NCBI GenBank assembly: GCA_050739495.1
Contig: JBOIBL010000133.1
Coordinates: forward strand, 1-5,170
Direction: 5' to 3'
Length of the DNA stretch: 5,170 bases
From: DASSKW01 sp050739495
GTDB taxonomy: Bacteria > Pseudomonadota > Gammaproteobacteria > Natronospirales > REEB76
Positions 1-4,893 of this stretch are shown piece by piece. The translations under genes were made by a program, and so were the position numbers. Below the pieces are notes generated by a model. It worked only from the letters and a program-made list of their open reading frames with translations. It had not been told where the DNA came from and made no database searches. Each line of letters starts with the position of its first letter. Within the stretch, counting starts at the first letter, position 1.

Positions 1-332
1 ACTCTGAGAAAGACAAGCGTGCTGAGACTGGGCGCCAACCCGCAGGCCAGCGACAGCAGCGAGAACAACAGGGTCGACGCAATGAACAAACGGACTTCGC
101 CCACGCGCCGCGCCATCCAGCCGGACAGGGGCAGAAAGATCGCCATGCTCACCGTAAACGAGGTGATTACCCAGGTGCCCTGATTGGGGCTGATCGCAAG
201 ATCGCCTGCAATCGTCGGGATCGCCACGTTGGCGATGGAGGTGTCCAGGATGTTCATGAACACCGCCAGCGACACCCCCACCGTGAGCAGCGCAAGCTTG
301 AACCCGGTGATGGCCGATTGATTACCGGTCAT
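1..332 (-). CDS. emrB: EmrB/QacA-type (DHA2) MFS drug:proton antiporter, N-terminal part
   Basis: This is the first 110 residues of an inner-membrane permease of the 14-helix DHA2 branch of the major facilitator superfamily, which exports drugs in exchange for protons. The gene runs off the left edge. The first helix (about residues 11-35) ends in MNILDTSIANVAIPTIAGDL, the family's LDxTIVNVALP signature. A second helix (about 54-72) leads into GWMARRVGEVRLF, which fits the cytoplasmic loop motif A. The ATG at 332-330 overlaps the end of emrA by 11 bases (ATGACCGGTAA) and has no strong Shine-Dalgarno, so translation is probably coupled to emrA. The gene is the third of the minus-strand tetR-emrA-emrB unit. 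The substrate cannot be read from the sequence, and the symbol is by family resemblance and order. Confidence 0.93.
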   Translation of the reverse strand, partial: MTGNQSAITGFKLALLTVGVSLAVFMNILDTSIANVAIPTIAGDLAISPNQGTWVITSFTVSMAIFLPLSGWMARRVGEVRLFIASTLLFSLLSLACGLAPSLSTLVFLR

Positions 333-1527
333 GCTGCACCAGCGTGTAGGACAGATCGCCGCTATCGCTGTTGGCGCGGATGATCGATGCAATCAGTTGT
401 TTCGCCCCATCCAGCCGCCGGCTGTAAACCGATGTGGCATAGGTCGGCATCGGCGGATCGTCGGTGGATGCAGTACCCGCCGCATGGGTATTGATATCGA
501 CATCCATGGAAAGTCCGATCCTCAATGGGTGCGCAGCAAGTTCCGCACTCGCCACGCTGACTCTGACCGGTACGCGTTGCACGACCTTGATCCAGTTGCC
601 GGTTGCATTCTGCGCCGGTAACAGCGCGAAGGCGCTGCCGGTACCCGCATTCACGCCGGCTACCGTGCCGTGGAAGGTCACGTCATTGCCGTACAGATCC
701 GAGTGCAGCGTCACTGGCTGACCGGAACGAATGCGACCGAGTTGGGATTCCTTGAAATTGGCATTCACCCAGATCTGATTGAGCGGCACGATCACCATGA
801 GCGGCGCACTGCCGCCGACGTGCTGACCGAGCTGCACGTCGCGCTTGGCCACGTAGCCAGTCACTGGCGCGATGATGGTCATGCGCGCGAGATTGAGATA
901 AGCCGCACGCACCGCCGCCGCGACCAGCTTCACGTCCGGGTGATCCATAACATCCGTGTTCGCGACCTGCGCACGCACTGCCGACAAGGCCTGGCGTGCC
1001 TCGACCAGATTGTGCTCATCCACCTGCACCGCTGTGGCGCTGTGCTCGAGCGCACTCGCCGAGTAATAGCCACGCTGATTGAGGTTCTTGTGCCGCGCAT
1101 AATCGGAACGCGCGAGCGTCAGCGTCGCCTGTTGCACCGCCACTTTGGCGTCCAGTTGCCGGGCCGTGGCATACAGCTGCTCCACATGCCGCACGGTTGT
1201 GGCGAGTTGCGCTTCGGCTTCCTGCAGCTTCACGCTCGCATCGGAATCGTCGAGGCGCGCCAGCACTTGTCCTTCCTTCACCTGGCTGGTGTCGTCCGCA
1301 TACACGGCCGTCACCGTGCCCGCTGCCTCGGCCATCACCGGCACTTCGTTGCCGGCCACGTAGGCGTCGTCGGTGGACTCACTGAACCGCCCGTAAGCGG
1401 CCCAGTAGCCTCCATAACTCAGTGCCGCACATGCGAACACCAGCGAAAGCGCGAGCAATGCAATCCGGCGCCGCGTCAGGCGGATCCGGGGAGCTGTTTC
1501 ATCAGATCTGTTGGCTTCAGTTGTCAC
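322..1527 (-). CDS. emrA: EmrA-type membrane fusion protein (HlyD family) of a multidrug efflux pump
   Basis: This is the periplasmic adaptor that links the EmrB permease to an outer-membrane channel; 401 residues is close to the usual length of about 390. Order along the protein: a basic cytoplasmic tail (1-20), one membrane anchor (about 21-44), the first lipoyl half with STDDAYVAGN at 51-60 and a VKEGQVLARLDD stretch at 83-94, a long alpha-helical hairpin (about 98-215), the second lipoyl half (IIAPVTGYV near 218-226), and a beta-barrel domain with NANFKESQL (255-263) and the GTGSAFALLPAQNATGNW stretch (295-312) typical of EmrA. The tail after residue 350 looks divergent. The start is GTG: AAGGAGA at 1541-1535 lies 7 bases upstream, and an ATG just ahead meets a stop within five codons. 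An operator palindrome lies 36 bases upstream. No outer-membrane partner is visible in the window. Confidence 0.95.
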   Translation of the reverse strand: MTTEANRSDETAPRIRLTRRRIALLALSLVFACAALSYGGYWAAYGRFSESTDDAYVAGNEVPVMAEAAGTVTAVYADDTSQVKEGQVLARLDDSDASVKLQEAEAQLATTVRHVEQLYATARQLDAKVAVQQATLTLARSDYARHKNLNQRGYYSASALEHSATAVQVDEHNLVEARQALSAVRAQVANTDVMDHPDVKLVAAAVRAAYLNLARMTIIAPVTGYVAKRDVQLGQHVGGSAPLMVIVPLNQIWVNANFKESQLGRIRSGQPVTLHSDLYGNDVTFHGTVAGVNAGTGSAFALLPAQNATGNWIKVVQRVPVRVSVASAELAAHPLRIGLSMDVDINTHAAGTASTDDPPMPTYATSVYSRRLDGAKQLIASIIRANSDSGDLSYTLVQHDR

Positions 1528-1534
1528 GGCTCAA

Positions 1535-1541
1535 TCTCCTT
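1535..1541 (-). promoter_or_regulatory. Shine-Dalgarno of emrA, fixing a GTG start
   Basis: AAGGAGA on the minus strand sits 7 bases before the GTG at 1527-1525. It supports GTG as the real start, because the only nearby upstream ATG opens a frame that closes at once. Confidence 0.8.
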
Positions 1542-1562
1542 GCATGTAACGAATCTGTAATA

Positions 1563-1580
1563 GTTGACTATCTAGTCAAC
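1563..1580. promoter_or_regulatory. TetR-type operator upstream of emrA
   Basis: GTTGACTATCTAGTCAAC has perfect 8-base arms (GTTGACTA/TAGTCAAC) around a 2-base centre. It lies between the tetR stop and the emrA start. Apart from its centre and flanks it repeats the palindrome at 2260-2275, which argues that one protein, most simply the TetR regulator encoded next door, binds both. On the minus strand it is followed directly by TATTAC (1562-1557), at the position held by TATACT in the tetR promoter. The matching -35 is poor, so the exact emrA promoter is unclear. TTGACT inside the operator arm is another candidate -35. Confidence 0.82.
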
Positions 1581-1609
1581 TTATGGTTAAAAAAAATGGA
1601 TGACTTGTT

Positions 1610-2227
1610 CTAGGCCTGCTTGCGCTGCGGCTGCTCGACACCCAGCAATCTCAGCGTTTGTTCGAAAAGGCCAACCAGAGGCTCAGGGCTGTTCTGGATC
1701 CGGGCCCGGGCCATCGCGCCTTCAAACAGTGAATACACCGCCTGGACCGCGGACTCTACGCTCGAAACCTTGATCAAGCCTGCCTCGGCAGCATCCTCGA
1801 TGGTGGTCTCGAAGTAGCGGCGTTTGCGCCGCAGGACATGCTGAGTCGTTTCCCAAACCTCGGGATCCACGCTCTCACGGCCCATGGCCACACTAAATCC
1901 CAGACAACCCAGGACCTGTTCCCCGGCTTGCTGGCGGTCCAGCTGCTTCTGGTAAAGCGCGGCAAAATAGCGCTGCAGCCGCTCCAGTGGCGGGATGGAC
2001 GGGGCAAAGGCCGCATCCAGCATCGGCCGGCTGTTGGTCTGCCACCAGTCCTCGATGGCTGCCTTGGACAGGGCCGCCTTGGACTCGAAATAGTGGTAGA
2101 AACTGCCCTTCTTGACGCCCGCCCGGTCGCAGATAGCGTCCACCGTCACGGCGTTGTACCCGAGCTTCCAAGTCAACTCGTTCGCTGCGTCCAGCAGTCT
2201 TTCCCGTGCGTCGCTTACTCTACCCAT
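1610..2227 (-). CDS. TetR/AcrR-family transcriptional repressor of the efflux operon
   Basis: This 205-residue protein has the usual length and build of TetR regulators. An N-terminal three-helix DNA-binding domain (about residues 5-50) carries a helix-turn-helix at about 27-46, with the family signature AGVKKGSFYHYFESK at 36-50. The rest is an all-helical ligand and dimer domain. Cys108 sits in a GCLG motif, a position where NemR-like members of the family carry a redox- or electrophile-sensing cysteine; whether it does so here is inference. The ATG at 2227-2225 follows GAGAGG by 9 bases. The gene lies upstream of emrA in the same direction, and matching palindromes precede both genes, so autoregulation and control of emrAB are expected. 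The inducing ligand is unknown. Confidence 0.93.
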   Translation of the reverse strand: MGRVSDARERLLDAANELTWKLGYNAVTVDAICDRAGVKKGSFYHYFESKAALSKAAIEDWWQTNSRPMLDAAFAPSIPPLERLQRYFAALYQKQLDRQQAGEQVLGCLGFSVAMGRESVDPEVWETTQHVLRRKRRYFETTIEDAAEAGLIKVSSVESAVQAVYSLFEGAMARARIQNSPEPLVGLFEQTLRLLGVEQPQRKQA

Positions 2228-2252
2228 GGTGGGCTACCTCTCAGTGCCGGGA

Positions 2253-2281
2253 AGTATAGTTGACTATTTAGTCAAATTCAA
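2253..2281 (-). promoter_or_regulatory. Promoter of tetR (sigma70-like)
   Basis: On the minus strand a -35 TTGAAT (2281-2276) and a -10 TATACT (2258-2253) are separated by exactly 17 bases. That spacer is the operator palindrome plus one base. Transcription should begin near 2246, giving a short leader of about 20 bases with the GAGAGG ribosome site. A repressor bound in the spacer would exclude RNA polymerase, so negative autoregulation is built into this layout. Confidence 0.75.
2260..2275. promoter_or_regulatory. TetR-type operator in the tetR promoter spacer
   Basis: TTGACTATTTAGTCAA has perfect 7-base arms around a TT centre. It matches the site at 1563-1580, including the preceding ATAG; the outermost base pair is mismatched here (G at 2259, A at 2276). 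It lies 33 bases upstream of the tetR start and between the two promoter hexamers, the classic position of a repressor site. Confidence 0.85.
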
Positions 2282-2400
2282 GGGCATGAATAAGCCGATC
2301 AGAACTGTGCAGATGCGATGGACAGGCCTGGCGTCTCCGGTAAGTTCTCTCGCGGACTCTAAGTGCTTGTTTTTCAGGCTATCCTTGCCGCTTTTTGCGT

Positions 2401-2406
2401 GGGAGG
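2401..2406 (+). promoter_or_regulatory. Shine-Dalgarno choosing the GTG start of the transposase
   Basis: GGGAGG lies 6 bases before the GTG at 2413. The frame can also be opened by a TTG at 2395, but that codon lies upstream of this ribosome site, so the GTG start is preferred. Confidence 0.65.
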
Positions 2407-2412
2407 CCGGTT

Positions 2413-3300
2413 GTGTTTTGGTGGTGGCTTATCTATTGGTTGTGGCGCGCATGGCGACGGATGACACCGTCACGCAGCTACGGCAAGCGTAAACCGGCTG
2501 GACTTGAACGCCCAAGGCAGGCTCGGTGCCGGAAGAAACCCGATTGGGTCCGCATCGAACTCATCCGCCTGAAAGCCCTGATGCCGGAGACAGGTTGTCG
2601 GACATTGGCTGCCATCTTTAACCGGCGGTTTACCCACCGACACATGTCCGTGGGTAAAACCCACGTCAGTAACGTCATTCGCAGGCATGAATACGATATC
2701 CGGATTGCCCGCCGAGAGGTTCGGAACCGAAAACTGAAGGCTGGTATACCCAACCGGGTCTGGGGAGTGGATTTGACCGGCAAGACCGATGACAACGGTC
2801 GGCTTCATCCTGTTCTTGGCGTAATAGACCATGGCACCCATGCCAACCTGGCACTGACGGCACTGCAAAATAAAACCACAATAACCCTGCTCCGCGCACT
2901 GCTCGACGTGATCGAACAGGCTGGCAAGCCACAGGCTTTACGCACCGACAACGAAGGCATCTTCACCTCCCGCCTGTTTCGATTCGGGCTTTGGATGCTC
3001 GGGATCACGCATCAGCGCACGGATCCGCACTGCCCTTGGCAGAATGGACGGATCGAACGGTTCTTCGGTACTTTGAAACAGAAGCTCGATCAATGGACCG
3101 TAGCCAATCGCGACCAACTCAACGCGTCGTTGCATGTTTTCCGGCTCTGGTATAACCACATCCGGCCGCATCAGCATTTGCAAGGACACACGCCAGCGGA
3201 AATCTGGAACGACGTCGATATTAGCCGCCAGCCACCCAGAAAGGCAATCTGGTTCGACGCCTGGGATGGACTGCTGACAGGGTATTACCTGCGGCGTTAG
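2413..3300 (+). CDS. DDE (rve-fold) transposase, IS481/IS3-like integrase type
   Basis: From the GTG start the protein has 295 residues. The retroviral-integrase-like catalytic core shows all three metal-binding acids: Asp120 in VWGVDLTGK, Asp179 in LRTDNEGIF and Glu215 in NGRIERFFGTLK. The 35 residues between the last two are the DD(35)E spacing. Downstream are WYNHIRPHQHLQGHTPAEIW (246-265), typical of these cores, and a final WDGLLTGYYLRR. The region ahead of the core (about 40-105) is basic and helical and probably binds the element ends. The first 16 residues are odd: FWWWLIYWLWRAWRR is Trp-rich and hydrophobic, and is followed by a basic TPSRSYGKRKP segment. The frame is intact, so the enzyme may be active. 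It reads opposite to all its neighbours and no promoter stands out. An internal ATG at codon 17 (2461) would remove the Trp-rich stretch but lacks a good ribosome site. Confidence 0.92.
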   Translation: MFWWWLIYWLWRAWRRMTPSRSYGKRKPAGLERPRQARCRKKPDWVRIELIRLKALMPETGCRTLAAIFNRRFTHRHMSVGKTHVSNVIRRHEYDIRIARREVRNRKLKAGIPNRVWGVDLTGKTDDNGRLHPVLGVIDHGTHANLALTALQNKTTITLLRALLDVIEQAGKPQALRTDNEGIFTSRLFRFGLWMLGITHQRTDPHCPWQNGRIERFFGTLKQKLDQWTVANRDQLNASLHVFRLWYNHIRPHQHLQGHTPAEIWNDVDISRQPPRKAIWFDAWDGLLTGYYLRR

Positions 3301-3303
3301 CAC

Positions 3304-3364
3304 GCGAACAGGTGCGGACAACGTTGAAAACGGAGGGATACGCACCGTCCGCGGAATTGTTCGC
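3304..3364. repeat. Two-part inverted repeat just behind the transposase
   Basis: GCGAACA (3304-3310) pairs with TGTTCGC (3358-3364). Inside it, after a short asymmetric bulge, GCGGAC (3314-3319) pairs with GTCCGC (3347-3352), closing a loop of 27 bases. A competing pairing also exists, GGTGCG (3311-3316) with CGCACC (3341-3346). The structure begins three bases after the transposase stop and overlaps the presumed right end of the element. No T-run follows on either strand, so a standard intrinsic terminator is unlikely. Confidence 0.6.
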
Positions 3365-3468
3365 CCAATCGTAAAAAATTGAACAAGAAATACACAGCAC
3401 GGCGCCTGCTAAGCAGTTTTGAAAACACAACACTGCTGCTCTTTGTCAATCAGTGACTAAAAATGGTT

Positions 3469-3486
3469 CGATTTTTGCGAAAATCG
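3469..3486. repeat. Perfect 7-bp stem-loop
   Basis: CGATTTT-TGCG-AAAATCG is a perfect 7-base stem with a 4-base loop. Neither strand continues into a T-run, so termination is not indicated. Compact hairpins of this type are common near the ends of mobile elements. Confidence 0.6.
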
Positions 3487-3506
3487 GGGCTTTAAATGGC
3501 AGCAAA

Positions 3507-3557
3507 CTTGTCGCGGACAAGCGGACGGGACACCTATCTTCTATCTTCGCATGTCCC
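3507..3557. repeat. Double hairpin with a tandem heptamer in the second loop
   Basis: Two inverted repeats stand side by side. CTTGTC/GACAAG (3507-3512 with 3516-3521) has a 3-base loop, and GGGACA/TGTCCC (3527-3532 with 3552-3557) has a 19-base loop. The second loop contains CTATCTT twice in direct tandem (3534-3540, 3541-3547). The pair lies 17 bases beyond the stop of the AT-rich gene, reading that gene's direction, and could end its transcript. It also resembles the paired palindromes associated with REP/Y1-type transposases, a piece of which lies at the right edge. The choice between these roles is inference. Confidence 0.55.
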
Positions 3558-3573
3558 ACCTTTCACTTTTAAT

Positions 3574-4603
3574 CTATTTATTGCATGTGCCGTTATTCGG
3601 AAACCCCGAATCCCAAGTTAAGTCATTCTCTTTAATAATCTGTTGGACTTTTGCCGTCGCAACAGAATCTTCAATAAATTCTGAATCATCAGTTAATTTA
3701 TAGATTTTATAATCCTCAGATTTTAATTCCCAATTACTTTTGTCTTGATATGTACGTTTCCACAACAAAACATCCAGCGTCCCATCGTGTTCAAAATCGC
3801 CATAAAACAGCTTAGAAGAATCACGCTCGCCAGGCACTGGAGGATTACGCAGTGGTCTATGTCTTTCACCAAATTTTAGAGACGAAAAGGCACTATTCAA
3901 TTCTCTGGCATACGTAACAGAAGTATAATTATCATATTGCAATCTTGCTTTTAGCACATTTTTAAAATCTGTCGTCCTGAAGATATTCAAATCGATCCAG
4001 CTTTCCACCCCATACCGGTCACTTAAATCATTAGGTTTTCCGGTAAAGGCCAAGATGAAATGTTGTTCTTTGTGATCAATAGACGCTGTCATTTTCATAA
4101 CCGGATATTTCCAGACTAGCTGTCCATATGGAGCGAGCTGAGTATTAGGCTGAAAATACTCCATATCGTCATTCAATTTTTGACTATAAAATTTAGTATT
4201 ATCAGTGCTATCTCCTTCAGAGAGCACCATCAGATTAGCCCCGCTCTCCAGCCGACCCCATTTAGCTGCCGACTTATCAATACCCATATTTGGGTAAATT
4301 ACAACCGCAAAAACCACATATCTCTTATCATTCAAACTGGCAAAGCCATATAACTTTACGAGCTTAGTCCCACTTGGGCTAGAATCTTTTAGCAATTGGA
4401 TCAGTTTTTGTTGTGTAACTGTATCGGTACTGTCAAAATCTCTCAAAACGGTAGTGCCTTGCTGGTTATACGCATAAGAGCCACAGCTTATTTTTACAAA
4501 ATCGACTTCCGCACTAAATGCTGCAGATAGGGGGGGCTAGCAGAAATAAAACAACCAACGCAGAGAACCATCTCGTGTTATTTAACTTTTTTTTAAAAAA
4601 CAT
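3574..4603 (-). pseudogene. Unfamiliar secreted protein gene, signal peptide split off by a one-base insertion in a C7 run
   Basis: I do not recognise this family. An ATG at 4603-4601, 8 bases after GAGAGG, opens a textbook signal peptide: MFFKKK, then a hydrophobic core near residues 13-25. With seven C's at 4536-4530 (minus strand) translation ends at 4514 after 29 residues. With six C's the frame would run through LSAAFSA, a likely signal peptidase I site, into EVDFVKISCGSYAY and on to the TAG at 3574, making 342 residues. The body is rich in Lys, Asp, Tyr and Ser. It has just two cysteines in the mature part (40 and 340, near the two ends), and GDFEHDGTLDVLLW near 268-281, which resembles a calcium-binding FG-GAP/VCBS-like loop (Asp269, Glu271, Asp273, Asp277). 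The low GC and lack of premature stops over 290 codons suggest a recently acquired, recently broken, or slippage-switched gene. A sequencing error is also possible. Confidence 0.75.
4530..4536. repeat. G7/C7 homopolymer at the frameshift point
   Basis: Seven consecutive G's on the plus strand (C's in the gene) lie exactly where the signal-peptide frame and the body frame part company. Removing one base joins them. Such tracts are prone to slippage in replication and to miscounting in some sequencing methods. Confidence 0.85.
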
Positions 4604-4735
4604 TTAGATTGCCTCTCTGTCATTAAATTAATTCGGGCATGGAACAGCAAGTCCCACCACCCCATTCTTTACATCATTCAGCTTCTTATCAAGAAAAGAA
4701 CAAGAAAGATAGGACACTCAATTCTTTTAAAGTCG

Positions 4736-4763
4736 ATTCTAACGTTTTTTTGTGCATCGTCAA
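4736..4763 (-). promoter_or_regulatory. Candidate promoter of the AT-rich gene
   Basis: On the minus strand TTGACG (4763-4758) and TAGAAT (4741-4736) are separated by 16 bases, each one base from the sigma70 consensus. Transcription would start near 4729, leaving a leader of about 125 bases before the ATG at 4603. AT-rich DNA yields such matches by chance, and this one overlaps the possible decayed gene. Confidence 0.35.
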
Positions 4764-4807
4764 TCTCTAAATCATGAAGTTATAGGAAATTCGGCGGATT
4801 CAATATT

Positions 4808-4832
4808 AATAACTGTCTGTGAAGCAGTTATT
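4808..4832. repeat. Perfect 8-bp stem-loop behind the Y1-type transposase
   Basis: AATAACTG (4808-4815) pairs perfectly with CAGTTATT (4825-4832) around a 9-base loop. It lies about 60 bases beyond the stop of the transposase fragment, on its downstream side. It could end that transcript, although no clear T-run follows, or be a terminal hairpin recognised by an HUH (Y1) transposase. Confidence 0.6.
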
Positions 4833-4893
4833 TCTGGTCAACAAGCATAAGCGGCCGTCCACTGTATTCCACTCATGTAGCACAGACCTGTAT

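Larger units (their letters stand above)
2351..3353 (+). mobile_element. Insertion sequence with DD(35)E transposase (IS481/IS3-like); boundaries tentative
   Basis: The transposase gene is flanked by a 7-base inverted match, CGCGGAC at 2351-2357 and GTCCGCG at 3347-3353. That would make an element of about 1.0 kb, a normal size for one-gene IS481-type elements. Beyond the seven bases the ends agree only loosely, for example in GTGC and GTTTT(T)CA further in. No target duplication is visible in the flanks (TTCTCT on the left, GAATTG on the right). The existence of a transposable element is well supported by its gene; the exact ends are a guess. If the left end is right, the element inserted about 70 bases upstream of the tetR promoter and left it intact. 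Confidence 0.4.
3365..3573. other. Non-coding stretch rich in small inverted repeats
   Basis: I see no credible gene between the transposase and the AT-rich gene. The stretch holds several short palindromes, including AGCAGT/ACTGCT (3412-3417 with 3432-3437) and the hairpins listed separately. Composition drifts from mixed to AT-rich. It may be the remains of the end of another mobile element, but I could not assign it to a family. Confidence 0.5.
4628..4876 (-). pseudogene. Possible decayed gene upstream of the secreted-protein gene
   Basis: Three protein-like pieces follow one another on the minus strand in different frames. The first runs from an ATG at 4876 through WTAAYAC, meets a stop, and continues in the same frame to a stretch ending SAEFPITS. 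The second reads HDLEIDDAQKNVRIDF and onward (a +1 change near 4770). The third reads LDKKLNDVKNGVVGLAVPCPN (a further one-base change in a T-rich run near 4695) and ends with TAA at 4630-4628, 24 bases before the next start. Order, direction and spacing fit an eroded gene that once preceded its neighbour in an operon. No piece is long enough to be sure and I recognise none. A hairpin and a promoter-like match overlap it, so this may instead be ordinary AT-rich intergenic DNA. Confidence 0.3.

Noticed and set aside
331..1560. Long plus-strand open frames opposite emrA, one of 296 codons
   Set aside because: They are antisense shadows of a GC-rich gene. Their products are rich in His and Arg with no domain, while the minus strand encodes an intact EmrA.
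1585..1620. Possible terminator after tetR (T8 run on the minus strand at about 1597-1590)
   Set aside because: No GC-rich stem precedes the T-run; only the short AGGCCT palindrome is nearby. It may cause weak pausing but is not a supported terminator.
1838..2263. Plus-strand open frame of 141 codons opposite tetR
   Set aside because: It lies over a convincing TetR gene, shows no family features and covers the operator region.
2260..2310. Divergent plus-strand promoter from TTGACT at 2260
   Set aside because: No acceptable -10 lies 16-18 bases downstream, and the TTGACT is accounted for as an operator arm.
2470..3433. Minus-strand open frames opposite the transposase (up to 135 codons)
   Set aside because: The plus frame holds all three catalytic acids with DD(35)E spacing, so these are shadows without recognisable domains.
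3500..3573. CRISPR-like repeat from the tandem CTATCTT
   Set aside because: Two adjacent 7-base copies without spacers are a simple tandem duplication, not an array.
4674..4754. Small minus-strand frame starting MHKKTLESTLKEL near 4754
   Set aside because: It is about 22 codons, has no clear ribosome site, and ends without relation to the following gene. One of the other frames over this stretch looks more protein-like.
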